Shown here: positions 8,224 to 19,650 of the stretch, in pieces | Layout of the letters: each line of letters begins with the position of its first letter | Position numbering within the stretch: position 1 is the first letter of the stretch | Assembly: GCA_963713965.1 (NCBI GenBank) | Contig: OY970217.1 | Location: 1,612,001 to 1,676,000, forward strand | DNA: 64,000 bases | Direction: 5' to 3' | From: CALAGB01 sp963713965 | GTDB taxonomy: Bacteria > Chloroflexota > Chloroflexia > Thermomicrobiales > Thermomicrobiaceae | Translations under genes and position numbers: made by a program | The notes under the pieces: model-generated | What the model saw: only the letters and a program-made list of their open reading frames with translations | Databases searched by the model: none | Told to the model about the DNA's origin: nothing

Positions 8224-9455
8224 CTGTTGAGTTGGCGGACCTCTGTTTCGACGAAGCCCTTGATCGCGTCGAAGATGGAGTCTTGATTTCCAACGTACGG
8301 CCAGTGATCGGCGCCCGGAAGTTCGACCATTCGCGCGCCCGGGATGTGTGCCGCCAGATATCTTCCTTGCTCGATCGGCACGTCACGATCGTCGATTCGA
8401 TGCAGCACGAGCGTGGGAACCGTCAAACGGCCAAGGAGCGGCTCGATGTCAATGAGGGCGTCCGCACGCCGAAGCGCCACCACCGCTCCCGGACTTGCCG
8501 CCGCACGCGAGTATCGCGTGAACCACTCGATGAAGTTGGGATCGCCCATCAAGGTCGGCGCCATGTCCGAGACGGTCGAGCGTGCGTCGCGTCCCCAGGA
8601 CTGCAGAATCTGTTCTTCCCTCGCGAGATTCTCTGCGGCGCTGGCCAACGCGGAATTGTGCCGGACCATGGATCCGTAAAGAATCAATGCCGACACGCGC
8701 TCCGGGTGATCCGCCGCAAACTGCACTGCCATCGACCCACCCTGCGAGACACCCATGATCACCGCTCTGGTCGAACCGGCCGCATCCATCACCGCTCGCA
8801 AATCGTCTATCCGTTCCGCGAGCGACGGAACGCCGGCATCGCGATCGGAGAGTCCGGTGCCCCGCTTATCGAAGGTGATGACGCGGGCGAACTCGGTGTA
8901 GCGCCGGAAATGCCTGGACATCATCGGACTGTCCCAGATCCAATCCAGATTGGAGACTGAGCCAGGCGTTACCACCAGATCAACCGGTCCGTCGCCGAAT
9001 ACCTGGTAGGCGATATTGAGATGGCCGCTGAGTGCGTAGCACGTTTCCGGAATCGGCTCATCCTTCACCAGCAACTGATCAAGTGCGCCAAGCAGGACCG
9101 GGATTGCCGGTTCGAGCCCACCGACCACATCAATGAAGTTGATCGAGATGTAGCGATGTGGAATTACGCAGGGCTTCACCCGCAGCAGCACCAGCGGCTT
9201 GTCGTTGGCGAGAGCCCAGTCCCACTCGTTCTTGACATTCCGACTGGCAACGGATTCCGGGCTGAGGAATCCGATCACGAAGTCGGACGACGTCAAACCG
9301 TCATCGATCGCGTCGGGCCAATAGGCACCGACTGGGATGTCAAATTGATCCATCCAGGCGCGGACGCCATGGGCGATGAGCGTCGCGCGAACCGTCTGTG
9401 CGGCATCGACGTCAGACCGCTGATAGGAGATGAAAACCTGAGCGCCGCGACGCAT
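8220..9455 (-). CDS. TIR domain fused to alpha/beta-hydrolase
   Basis: 411 residues from the ATG at 9455, chosen because the TIR domain begins immediately (MRRGAQVFISYQRSD) and a purine-rich GGGAGTGGGG lies upstream; extension to 9716 adds only low-complexity sequence. Residues about 4-130 are a TIR_2 domain. The segment SPESVASRNVKNEWDWAL places Glu77 where the catalytic NAD-glycohydrolase glutamate sits. Residues about 138-411 are an alpha/beta-hydrolase: MGVSQGGSM (Ser237), acid around DDRDVPIEQG, histidine in GADHWPYVG. The hydrolase half resembles those attached to bacterial adenylate cyclases and signalling proteins. No ThsA-like effector, CBASS or other defence partner is nearby, so a defence role is not supported. 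Its stop codon overlaps that of the convergent gene at 8221-8223. Confidence 0.82.
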   Translation of the reverse strand: MRRGAQVFISYQRSDVDAAQTVRATLIAHGVRAWMDQFDIPVGAYWPDAIDDGLTSSDFVIGFLSPESVASRNVKNEWDWALANDKPLVLLRVKPCVIPHRYISINFIDVVGGLEPAIPVLLGALDQLLVKDEPIPETCYALSGHLNIAYQVFGDGPVDLVVTPGSVSNLDWIWDSPMMSRHFRRYTEFARVITFDKRGTGLSDRDAGVPSLAERIDDLRAVMDAAGSTRAVIMGVSQGGSMAVQFAADHPERVSALILYGSMVRHNSALASAAENLAREEQILQSWGRDARSTVSDMAPTLMGDPNFIEWFTRYSRAAASPGAVVALRRADALIDIEPLLGRLTVPTLVLHRIDDRDVPIEQGRYLAAHIPGARMVELPGADHWPYVGNQDSIFDAIKGFVETEVRQLNS

Positions 9456-9637
9456 GTGCGCATCCCCACTCCCATTTCGAGACGGTAGAGGCCGCAGCAT
9501 AGCACAGCCAATCCGAGCCGGGCGAGATAGGGCGACGCGATCCTCGCGGCCCGCCGTATCGCGGAGCCGTTGTGGTCTCTGCTCCGCATCCAGCAGAATC
9601 ATGTACCCTGACAGACCAGTGGATGATGAGTTATGGG

Positions 9638-10450
9638 ATGGGAGCAGTGACGTTGGCGTCGATCCAAACGCCTGAGGGGCGACGTGTTTACTTCGATCAG
9701 GTCGGTGACGGGCCACCCTTGCTTCTGATCTGTGGCATGGTCGGCGTTCGGCAGATCTGGACCCCGCATATCCCAGCGTTGAGCGCGCACTTCCGCCTGA
9801 TCATGATCGATAATCGGGAGTCAGGCGAGAGCGATCCGGAGACCGCGCCGTACACGGTTGCCGACATGAGCGGCGATTGCGCCGCGCTGCTCCAAGCGCT
9901 CTCCATCGATCGAACGCACGTGCTCGGTCACTCGATGGGTGGATTCATTGCACTGAACCTGGTGGTCAATCATCCCGAGTCTATCGATCGACTGATCCTG
10001 CTTTCGACGACCGCCGCGACCGGCGCCGCTCTTGGACGACCCGAGCCGACGCTCGATCCCTCCAACTGGATCGCAGATCCTGTCGAGCGCACGCGAAGGC
10101 AGCTGCGATCGGCCGCTGCGTCCGGCTACTTCGACGGACGCCCGGAACAGCTCGAGGAGATCGCGCACCTGATGTCCGGCAACCGACTCAGCTTCGAGGG
10201 CATGCAGCGCCGCAGCATGGCGACCTACTTCGGCCATGACGTGCGCGATCTCCTTCGCGCGATCTCGTCACCCACACTCGTCATACACGGCGATGCCGAC
10301 CGGTCGATTCCGCTCGAGAGTGGCCAGACTCTGGCAGGCGGGATTCCGCACGCTGAGCTATTGACGTTCAAGGGTGTCGGGCATTTCCCACAGCTCGAAC
10401 GAATGGACGAGTTTCACCGCGCGGTGGTTGATTTCCTGACGTCAAACTGA
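9638..10450 (+). CDS. Alpha/beta-fold hydrolase
   Basis: About 270 residues. Motifs: oxyanion segment LLLICGMVGVRQIW, NRESGESD strand-turn, nucleophile elbow LGHSMGGFIAL, acid in HGDADRSIPLES and catalytic histidine in GVGHFPQLER. This is a complete triad of the esterase/3-oxoadipate-enol-lactonase-like group. Several in-frame ATGs (9623, 9626, 9638) precede the conserved part and none has a good ribosome site; 9638 is a choice, not a certainty. The gene is divergent from the TIR fusion and its 3' end overlaps the convergent oxidase by nine bases. Substrate unknown. Confidence 0.78.
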   Translation: MGAVTLASIQTPEGRRVYFDQVGDGPPLLLICGMVGVRQIWTPHIPALSAHFRLIMIDNRESGESDPETAPYTVADMSGDCAALLQALSIDRTHVLGHSMGGFIALNLVVNHPESIDRLILLSTTAATGAALGRPEPTLDPSNWIADPVERTRRQLRSAAASGYFDGRPEQLEEIAHLMSGNRLSFEGMQRRSMATYFGHDVRDLLRAISSPTLVIHGDADRSIPLESGQTLAGGIPHAELLTFKGVGHFPQLERMDEFHRAVVDFLTSN

Positions 10451-11605
10451 CGGCACGTCGAACTGTGGCGCGAAGCGGGATGGCCGGAACGCCTCCAGTC
10501 GCGGGTCGGACGAGCCGACCAGGATCGAGCTGGCCAGCAGATCGGCCGTGATGACTGCCATCTGGATGCCGGTCTGATAATGTCCGGTCGCTACCCAGAG
10601 TCCATCGACCTCGGGCACGCGGCCCATGATCGGCTGATCGTCGGCCGAACCGGGACGCAATCCGGTCCACATCGAGGTGATTTCACCGTGAAGCAGAGTC
10701 GGCGCCAGTTCGGCCGCTAGATCCAAACACCACTGCGTATTGGAGGCGACGATGCGCTTGTCAAACCCGACTCGCTCTTTGGTGGCTCCGACCGCGACGG
10801 TCCCGTCGGTGCGCGGCACCAGGTGTCCGCCACCATAGCGTCCGATGATGCGATAGGGCATCATCGGAGCACCGGCGATCGCCAGCATCTGGCCCTTGGA
10901 GGGGAAGGTGGGGATGATGCGAGCAGCATCACCCGCCAGCTGTGCCGTCCAGGCTCCCGCCGCCAGCACCACCTGACCGGCGGGAAGAAATCCGTCCGTC
11001 AAGCGCACGCCAATTGCCCGTCCGTGCTCGATGGCGAGCCCGACGACCGGCGTATGTTGCACGATCCGCGCTCCAGAGCGTATTGCCGCCTCGGCGGTCA
11101 CCCGCGTCAAGTCATAGGTGAAGACGCTGGCTGCCTCATGCACCAGGACGCCACCAAGTACGGTCTCCGACAAGACCGGCTCGAGTTCCCGTGCTCCATG
11201 GCCGTCCAGCCAATCGACGTGGAACCCGAGTCCCGACTGCCAATCGGCCAGCAGTTGCAGCTCGGAAATCTCGGACTCATCCAGCGCAACGGTGAGCTCG
11301 CCTCGGATCTGAAAGCCGGTGCGACTCCCTGTCGCCGTCTCGATGCGCTCGATGAAATTGGGATAGGCCAGGATGCTGTCCGCGGTCAGTTCAGCCTTGA
11401 CGCGCGGAGTGTCGGTCGATGAGGGTGGCGAAATGATCCCGGCGGCCGCGCCGGATGCTTCACGCCCCACCGACCCCCGTTCGAAGACCATCACCGATAG
11501 CCCGTTGCGCGCCAACTGATAGGCGAGCGAACAACCGATGATGCCGCCCCCGACGATTGCGATGTCGGGACTGGCGCTGGAACCAGTGGAGTTGCGCCCG
11601 GCCAT
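10442..11605 (-). CDS. FAD-dependent glycine/D-amino-acid oxidase (DAO family)
   Basis: 387 residues. An N-terminal Rossmann dinucleotide fold (DIAIVGGGIIGCSLAYQLA, about residues 14-32) is followed by FERGSVGREASGAAAG, the second FAD contact of the DAO/ThiO group. A DAO substrate domain ends with WTGLRPGSADDQPIMGRVP and GHYQTGIQMAVITADLLA, characteristic of ThiO-like glycine oxidases and related amine oxidases. The product is a soluble flavoenzyme oxidising an amino acid or sarcosine-like amine to the imino acid with H2O2 release. No thiamine genes are adjacent, so ThiO is not asserted. It could act with the hydroxyproline enzyme in amino-acid catabolism, but the two are 9 kb apart. Confidence 0.82.
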   Translation of the reverse strand: MAGRNSTGSSASPDIAIVGGGIIGCSLAYQLARNGLSVMVFERGSVGREASGAAAGIISPPSSTDTPRVKAELTADSILAYPNFIERIETATGSRTGFQIRGELTVALDESEISELQLLADWQSGLGFHVDWLDGHGARELEPVLSETVLGGVLVHEAASVFTYDLTRVTAEAAIRSGARIVQHTPVVGLAIEHGRAIGVRLTDGFLPAGQVVLAAGAWTAQLAGDAARIIPTFPSKGQMLAIAGAPMMPYRIIGRYGGGHLVPRTDGTVAVGATKERVGFDKRIVASNTQWCLDLAAELAPTLLHGEITSMWTGLRPGSADDQPIMGRVPEVDGLWVATGHYQTGIQMAVITADLLASSILVGSSDPRLEAFRPSRFAPQFDVPSV

Positions 11606-11696
11606 TCAGACCTCCTGCCGCTCGTCGCCTCGCGCTCTGCCTAACTTGCGCTGGCGACATGATCGCAAAGTGCGACGAGATCGACCAGCGGCAATA

Positions 11697-11744
11697 TTGC
11701 ATCTCGTCATCGAACCCGCTATACTGAACCGTATGGTTCATTAT
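11697..11744 (+). promoter_or_regulatory. Leaderless promoter and palindromic operator of the ArsR gene
   Basis: TTGCAT (11697-11702), a 17-bp spacer and TATACT (11720-11725) form a good sigma-70-type promoter. The expected start point falls at or within a base of the ATG at 11733, predicting a leaderless mRNA. A 24-bp near-perfect palindrome (11721-11744) with half-sites TGAACC and GGTTCA, flanked by ATA and TAT, covers the -10 box and the start codon. This is where an ArsR-type repressor would block its own operon. Confidence 0.7.
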
Positions 11745-12053
11745 GTGACAACAGTCGATCGCGCCTTCGCAGCCCTTGCCGATCCCACCCGACGCGCCAT
11801 CCTGGAGCGCCTCGGCGCTGGCAGCGCATCGATTAGCGAGCTCGCCGAGCCGTTTGGCATGACGCTGACCGGGATGAAGAAGCACATCCGGTTGCTGGAG
11901 GAGGCACAACTCGTCAAAACGGAGAAGGTCGGCCGTGTCCGCACGTGCACGCTCGTGCCCTATGCCTTCGAGGGCATCAGCACGTGGTTGCAACGGCTTG
12001 ACCGCTTCGCGCAGGTTGTTGAACGTACGAAAGGAATAGAAGGAACAGGATGA
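11733..12053 (+). CDS. ArsR-family winged-helix repressor
   Basis: 106 residues. The core ALADPTRRAILERLGAGSAS, then ISELAEPFGMTLTGMKKHI (recognition helix) and the wing VKTEKVGRVRTCTL, is typical of the metal-independent ArsR subgroup paired with SRPBCC proteins; no cysteine pair for metal sensing is seen. The ATG at 11733 has no Shine-Dalgarno, consistent with leaderless translation; a GTG at 11745 is an alternative. Its stop overlaps the start of the SRPBCC gene (ATGA), so the two are translationally coupled. It probably represses its own operon through the palindrome over its start codon. Confidence 0.88.
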   Translation: MVHYVTTVDRAFAALADPTRRAILERLGAGSASISELAEPFGMTLTGMKKHIRLLEEAQLVKTEKVGRVRTCTLVPYAFEGISTWLQRLDRFAQVVERTKGIEGTG

Positions 12054-12484
12054 ACGACACCACTGTCACAACTCCGAATGAGCTGGAGATCCGAGTTGAG
12101 CGGGTCTTTGACGCGCCGCGCGCGCATGTCTTCTCCGTCTGGACGAATCCGCAACTGATCCCCGAATGGTGGGGCGAGGGCACGGTCGTCGAAGAGATGG
12201 ATGTCCGTGCGGGCGGCACATACCGTTTCCGCACGCCCCGCGGCGTCGTCGAGGGCGAGTTCCGCGAGGTCGAGGCGCCCGCGCGACTCGTGCAGACCTT
12301 CATGAATCACCTCCAGACGCTGGAGTTCGAAGACCTCGGCGACCAGACGAAGCTGACGCAGACGATGCGCTTTGCCTCGACCGAGGAGCGGGACACGTCG
12401 ATGCAGTACGGGGTCGAATCTGGCGCGAAGAGCGGCTTTGCCCGCATCGACGCGGTGCTCCAGCAGCTGGCCCTCAACGGCTGA
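12050..12484 (+). CDS. SRPBCC (AHSA1/CalC-like) ligand-binding protein
   Basis: 144 residues of the AHSA1-type START-like fold: opening strand EIRVERVFDAPRAHVFSVWT, then LIPEWWG and the central GGTYRFRTPRG, ending in a long C-terminal helix. These proteins bind hydrophobic ligands in a cavity and are very often encoded behind an ArsR gene, as here (4-base overlap). The ligand is unknown. It may act as sensor partner or resistance protein for whatever relieves ArsR repression. Confidence 0.88.
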   Translation: MNDTTVTTPNELEIRVERVFDAPRAHVFSVWTNPQLIPEWWGEGTVVEEMDVRAGGTYRFRTPRGVVEGEFREVEAPARLVQTFMNHLQTLEFEDLGDQTKLTQTMRFASTEERDTSMQYGVESGAKSGFARIDAVLQQLALNG

Positions 12485-12557
12485 GTTGCCGCGAAAGCGA
12501 ACCCACGATTTGCGTCTATTGACTGACGTCGCGAATTGGCAACGGAGGAGTTTCACA

Positions 12558-13043
12558 ATGGCTCAGAGCAAACCCGAAACGAAGGGCGCAAAGAGCACCA
12601 AGGCAAATGGCAAGGCGTCCAACACTTTCACGGTCGAAGAAAAAGCCGCGATGAAGGAGTACGCCGAAGAGCGCAAGAAGGCTGCGCGTCGCGGCTCTAA
12701 GGCCACCAGAGAAGATGGTGAAAGCGATCTGCTGGCCAAGATCGCGGAGATGGAGGAACCGGATCGCAGCATGGCGGAGCGCATCCACGCTATCGTCAAA
12801 GAGACCGCGCCAGAGCTCGAGCCGCGAACGTGGTACGGCATGCCCGCCTACTCCAAGGACGGCAACGTCGTCTGTTTCTTCCAGTGTGCGCAGAAGTTCA
12901 AGGCTCGGTACTCGACGCTCGGATTCAGCGATAGGGCCAACCTCGACGACGGCACTTTCTGGCCTAACGCCTACGCGTTGACGGAGCTAACCCCGCAGGT
13001 CGAGGAGCGGATCAGCGCGCTCGTGAAGCAAGCCGTGAGCTGA
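12558..13043 (+). CDS. DUF1801 (YdhG-like) protein with lysine-rich N-terminus
   Basis: 161 residues from an ATG preceded by GGAGGAG. The first 60 residues are charged and Lys/Ala-rich (predicted disordered or helical). The rest matches the DUF1801 fold, with IHAIVKETAPELEPRTWYGMP and VCFFQCAQKFKARYSTLGFS. DUF1801 proteins include the proposed iron chaperone Fra/YdhG, but most are uncharacterised. It follows the ArsR/SRPBCC pair by 73 bases on the same strand and may share its transcript. Confidence 0.75.
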   Translation: MAQSKPETKGAKSTKANGKASNTFTVEEKAAMKEYAEERKKAARRGSKATREDGESDLLAKIAEMEEPDRSMAERIHAIVKETAPELEPRTWYGMPAYSKDGNVVCFFQCAQKFKARYSTLGFSDRANLDDGTFWPNAYALTELTPQVEERISALVKQAVS

Positions 13044-13495
13044 GAGGCGTACAGCCAGCCCCTCAGCCGAATCGTGAATGTCGCCCCTACGAACGCGCGG
13101 GTCGTCGTAGGGGCGGACCGCCGTCCGGCCGGCAAACAACGACGAGTTGGACTTCCGAACCCATTCACGGCAGTGATCTACCTCAAGTTGCCGACTCCTA
13201 TCTGACCCCAAAGACCAGCCACTATCAATACCGTGAACCAATGGTTGCCAGTTGCGCCCAGCCGCCGCATGCTTAACAGTGATGTACTGATCATCATTGC
13301 GGTAGGACGTGTTGCCAATCATCGACGGGCGATTGCAGCCCGAGGACGACGCGTTACCGCCACAGTCGTCTGTCTCGTCGGGCGAGATAGTCTCTCCCCG
13401 CAGCGTGTAACATCAGCAGTACGACACAGACTCGGATCCGGAGGAATTTGCCGGCAACCAGTCGAACGAGAACCCACGAGAGGAGCAGTACTGAC
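13044..13495. other. Intergenic region with hairpin, upstream of katG
   Basis: 452 bases with no supported gene. An inverted repeat CGCCCCTACGA (13082-13092) / TCGTAGGGGCG (13105-13115) could terminate the upstream operon; its GCCCCTAC core recurs in the hairpin near 60426. The katG promoter should lie toward the right end, but I could not pick out a clear -35/-10 pair, Fur box or OxyR site. Confidence 0.5.
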
Positions 13496-15754
<2,259 letters not shown>

Positions 15755-15780
15755 GTTCGACACCAATACGACAAGCCCAA

Positions 15781-15810
15781 CGCGGGCTGGCCCTCAGGGG
15801 CTCGCCCGCG
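15781..15810 (+). terminator. Candidate katG terminator hairpin
   Basis: CGCGGGC (15781-15787) pairs with GCCCGCG (15804-15810), with extra pairing possible inside the loop, followed by CATCTTGTT. It lies 26 bases after the katG stop. Confidence 0.5.
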
Positions 15811-15878
15811 CATCTTGTTGAGGCGGGCCGGCGCGAATTTCCACTCGAGTGAGAGTCGCGGATCAGTCGCTTCTCGGA

Positions 15879-16367
15879 TCAGGTATGGTCTTTGCCCCAC
15901 GTCCCCATCACTTGTCGCATGATGGCGAGCTCGCCAACGTGGTAGGCGTTGTGGTCCGCGACCAGCATGATCTCACGGGCAATAGTTTGCCCGTCTCCCC
16001 AGGGGATGCGTGCAAAGAGATTCGTCTCTTCATCCTCGACCAGTGCCACCAACGCGCGGATTCCGTCATTGAAACCGCTGATCGTTCCCCACCAGTCCGC
16101 GTCCGTTGCCTGTTTCCCGAAATCCGGCCAGTAGTCTTCCGGCCATCGCTTCTCTTTGTACCCTTCGTCCTGGATGAACTCGATGATGTCGTCCTGCGCA
16201 AGCCGGATGTGTTCCAACAGTGCCCAGGCGGAGTATTCTCCTTGGGGAAACTTCTCATTGATCCGATCCAGTGGGTAGTCTGCGATGGCTTCGTCATAGG
16301 TCAAATGGGCGCTGCCACCGCGGAGAAGCTCCAACAGGTGATCGCGAAGCACTTTGTCAGTATCCAT
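15879..16367 (-). CDS. DinB-like four-helix-bundle protein
   Basis: 162 residues, ATG at 16367 with GAAAGAG seven bases upstream; a GTG two codons earlier is possible. Helical throughout. SAWALLEHIRLAQDDIIEFI and MLVADHNAYHVGELAIMRQV carry the spaced histidines that form the metal site of the DinB/YfiT superfamily. Members are metal-dependent enzymes (thiol transferases) or of unknown role; no specific reaction can be assigned. It converges on katG and is divergent from the GH13 gene. Confidence 0.8.
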   Translation of the reverse strand: MDTDKVLRDHLLELLRGGSAHLTYDEAIADYPLDRINEKFPQGEYSAWALLEHIRLAQDDIIEFIQDEGYKEKRWPEDYWPDFGKQATDADWWGTISGFNDGIRALVALVEDEETNLFARIPWGDGQTIAREIMLVADHNAYHVGELAIMRQVMGTWGKDHT

Positions 16368-16702
16368 GTTCACACTCTTTCAAGGAATTGCTCGTCACGA
16401 AGTGCGTTCGGGTGCAACCTCAAGGATTAGTTTCGCACGTACCTCCCCATCATGATCTGCATTGCTGCAGGGGAGTCGCATCCCTCGACAGCCGGGCGAT
16501 GAAGCGGGCCGAATCCAGACTGACGTGACGGTTGAGCACGGAGCTGAAGATGACCGTGCGATCATAGCCAACACTGCGCCGGCCACTCAAGGCCCAATCT
16601 GGTCACCCCCTTAGAACACGGTGGCGGCGGCACGCCCAATCAGTTCCAGATCGCACGCGGCTACAATGGTCGCGAGTAGTGAAATGATCGGAGGGGCGAC
16701 AC
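16368..16702. other. Divergent intergenic region, no gene seen
   Basis: 335 bases between the DinB gene and the GH13 gene, which start outward from here. Short open frames exist on both strands but none has a ribosome site or recognisable product. GATCGGAGGGGCG before 16703 is the ribosome site of the GH13 gene. No clear promoter was found. Confidence 0.4.
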
Positions 16703-18302
16703 ATGACGGGGAAGTTCGCGTGGTGGCAGAGCGGGATCATCTATCAGATCTATCCGCGTTCGTTTCAGGACAGCAACGGCGACGGCATTGGAGATCTGCC
16801 TGGCATCACCAGTCGCCTGGACTATGTGCAGTGGCTTGGCGTCGATGCCATCTGGATCTCGCCAATCTATCCCTCGCCGATGGCCGATTTCGGCTACGAC
16901 GTCAGCGATTACACGGACATTCATCCGATGTTCGGCACGCTGGACGACTTCGACAGGTTAGTCGCAGCCGCCCACGAACGGGGCTTGCGCCTGCTCCTGG
17001 ATTACGTATCCAAACCACACATCCAATCAGCACCCGTGGTTCCTCGAATCGCGCTCCTCGCGCGACAACCCGAAGCGAGACTGGTACATCTGGCGCGATC
17101 CGGCGCCGGACGGCGGTCCGCCGAACAACTGGCTGAGCTCATTTGGTGGCGGCGCCTGGGAATGGGATCCACAGACCAGCCAGTACTACTACCACGCATA
17201 CCTCAAGGAGCAGCCCGACCTCAACTGGCGCAACCCCGAGGTGCGGAACGCTATGCTCGACGTGCTCCGCTTCTGGCTCGACCGTGGGGTCGATGGCTTT
17301 CGGGTGGACGCGCTGCGCCAGGTCATGAAGGACGTGGAATTTCGCGACAACCCGCCGAACCCCAATTACACGCCGGATCAGGGACCCTATTACTCATTAC
17401 TGTCGGTCTACTCGACCGACCGTCCGGAGGTCCACGACGTCGTGCGCGACCTGCGCAGGGTGATGGACGCCTACCCCAACCAATTGATGATCGGCGAGCT
17501 CTACCTGCCGTTGGAGCGCCTAGTTCGCTACTACGGAGACAACAACAGCGGCGTGCACCTTCCGGCAAATTTCCACCTCATCCTGACTCCCTGGCGCACC
17601 GCCGACATCGCGGCGCTTATCGACACCTACGAAGGCCTCCTCCCGGAGGGTGCCTGGCCGAACTGGGTGCTCGGCAACCATGACCGCCACCGCATCGCCA
17701 GCCGGGTTGGCCCAAAACAGGCACGCGTGGCCGCCATGCTGCTGCTGACGTTGCGCGGCACACCAACTATCTACTATGGGGACGAGCTCGGCATGCACGA
17801 CGTTCCGATTCCACCCGGAGCCGTGCAGGATCCGTTCGAGCTGAACGTCCCCGGGCTCGGTCTTGGTCGCGATCCGGAGCGCACCCCGATGCAGTGGGAC
17901 GCCGGCCCCCAGGCAGGCTTCAGCGACACCACCCCCTGGCTGCCGCTCGCCGACGATTACGAACGGTTCAACGTTGCGACCCAGCGGGACGAGCCCGGCT
18001 CGATGCTGACGCTTCACCGGCGGCTGATCGAGCTGCGCCGCAGCGAACCGGCACTGGCCGTCGGCGGCTACGCGCCGCGCGGCGTCGATGGCGACCTGCT
18101 GACCTACGAGCGTTACGACGCCGAACGCCGCTTTGTGATTGTGCTGAACCTTGGGCATCAGCCGCACCAATTCGCGCTTCGGCCTGGTGAGCGCGGCACC
18201 GTCGTGCTCACGACCAACCTCGATCGTGAAGGCGAACTGGTCGGTGGCGGCATCGATCTGCGTGGTGACGAGGGCGTGCTGGTGGAGCTCATCGACGGGT
18301 AA
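16703..18302 (+). pseudogene. GH13 alpha-glucosidase / oligo-1,6-glucosidase, interrupted by a 1-base frameshift
   Basis: The first frame (from ATG 16703, good ribosome site) encodes the GH13 start WWQSGIIYQIYPRSFQDSNG up to LLLDYV. Homology then switches to the next frame at 17008-17016, where one extra A in CCAAACC breaks the conserved DYVPNHTS motif. Downstream, in the +1 frame, come GVDGFRVDALRQV (nucleophile Asp), LMIGELYLPLE (acid/base Glu) and VLGNHDRHRIASR (transition-state Asp). Removing one base would give about 532 residues, the normal length of trehalose/isomaltose/sucrose-type glucosidases. As written, translation of the first frame ends at 17683 with a nonsense tail. All catalytic residues survive, so this is either a very recent mutation or a base-calling error. 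Confidence 0.85.
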
Positions 18303-18465
18303 AGGCTGCGGATCGGGAGCGGAGCCGCTGGTTGGATCATCCTACCTCGTGCACTGGTCAGGGTGATCACGCCCTCACGGCTCGGGCCCTGCCTCCATCA
18401 GACGCATCACGATCTCGAGGTCGCTGGCCGTGGGCTGGGCGAGGGTGGCCGTTATCTCTACGCTC

Positions 18466-19647
18466 TCATAACCCATCAGTGGTGGGACCACGGCGAGACT
18501 CTCGCCTGTACGCAGAATGTGCTTGGCGAAGGAGGGTCACAGCCAACCGTCGCAGGCGGCTGGCGCCAACGCGAGGTCGGCCGCCAATCAGTCGCTCACT
18601 TGCTGCGCTCAGTAGCGTGGAAAGTTCGGCATCGGTTGGGTTTGATCGTAACCCTCGCCGCGCATGATGCACGGTCAGTTGGTCATCGCCGAGTTCGCGC
18701 GACGCCAGCGCGGCAAGCCGATCTGGCCAGGGTCCCCATGCAAAAGGATTCGCAAGGTAGTCGTCGGCGGGTTGCTGGATGCGGAGCGCAACGTACGCCG
18801 CGGCGCGGCAGGCTCGCCACCGTTGGTGGTCGAAGTGATATTGCGCCAGGGTGCACCACGGCTCACGCCGCTCCGGGAATTCCTTACATGCGGCCAGCAG
18901 CCAGTCCTCCCGCGCCGCGGGCTCCAAAAATGCAAGCATCAGCATTGCATGCAACCGCTCATTCGGCGAGAGCGGAAGGCCCAGCGCTCGCCGCTCCTGG
19001 CAACGCGCCTCGTCCCAAAGTCCATTCAGCCGTGCCTCGCAGGCGAGCAGGTGCGCGGTGGCCCCGTCGTCAGGATGCTCGTCCGCGCGGAGCCGGAGCA
19101 ATGGCAGGTAGTGTGGCCGTGCGGCGCGCGTGTCACGCAGATGTTGAATCTCGAGTGATGACGCTGCCAGAACCTCTGCTTCGCTGCCTACCCGCTCCAA
19201 TTGCTCGTGAACGGGGAAACGCCAGCGGTAGTTATTCCGGGCGTGGATCCGGCAATCAGATGTAAACCGGAGCGGTGGGTAGTCGTCGCTCCAAATCCAG
19301 GAAAGCCAACACGTGACACGTGTTGCTCCTGTGCGCCACGCTTCCTCGAGTTGCGAACGCCAGCCCGGAAGAAGAACCTCGTCGAGATCGAGCGAAAGGC
19401 AGACATCGATGGCCGCAGGCACGAGGTCTAGCGCCCGGTTGCGTGCGACGTCGTACCGGAAGGGCTCGACCGCGATCTGATGGGTCACGATTCCAAGTTG
19501 CTGCGCGCATTGGACCGTCTCGTCGGTCGAGCCAGTGTCGACAAGCACGACGACATCCGCGTCCGCACAGGAGGCAAACCAGCTTCTGACGTGGTGAGCT
19601 TCATCGCGGGCGATCGCGTAGACCGCCACCCGCAATGTCCCACTCAT
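18466..19647 (-). CDS. Family 2 glycosyltransferase with C-terminal helical repeats
   Basis: 393 residues. GT-A domain (about 5-170): RVAVYAIARDEAHHVRSW, VVLVDTGSTDETVQ, and DVCLSLDLDEVLLPGW containing the DxD-type metal/nucleotide motif. The remainder is rich in Ala/Leu helices with TPR character (ATAHLLACEARLNGLWDEA), a layout known from SPBc2/SunS-like transferases. No signal peptide or membrane segment, so it is cytosolic. It starts three bases after the stop of the tandem GT2 gene upstream (19651), so the two form an operon divergent from the collagen-like gene. Confidence 0.85.
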   Translation of the reverse strand: MSGTLRVAVYAIARDEAHHVRSWFASCADADVVVLVDTGSTDETVQCAQQLGIVTHQIAVEPFRYDVARNRALDLVPAAIDVCLSLDLDEVLLPGWRSQLEEAWRTGATRVTCWLSWIWSDDYPPLRFTSDCRIHARNNYRWRFPVHEQLERVGSEAEVLAASSLEIQHLRDTRAARPHYLPLLRLRADEHPDDGATAHLLACEARLNGLWDEARCQERRALGLPLSPNERLHAMLMLAFLEPAAREDWLLAACKEFPERREPWCTLAQYHFDHQRWRACRAAAYVALRIQQPADDYLANPFAWGPWPDRLAALASRELGDDQLTVHHARRGLRSNPTDAELSTLLSAASERLIGGRPRVGASRLRRLAVTLLRQAHSAYRRESRRGPTTDGL

Positions 19648-19650
19648 CGT

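Noticed and set aside
8232..8960. 242-codon plus-strand frame opposite the TIR-hydrolase gene
   Set aside because: Antisense shadow of a gene with clear TIR and hydrolase motifs.
8220..9455. Thoeris or CBASS defence system
   Set aside because: A TIR domain is present but no SIR2/ThsA, cyclase, ubiquitin-like or other defence partner lies nearby.
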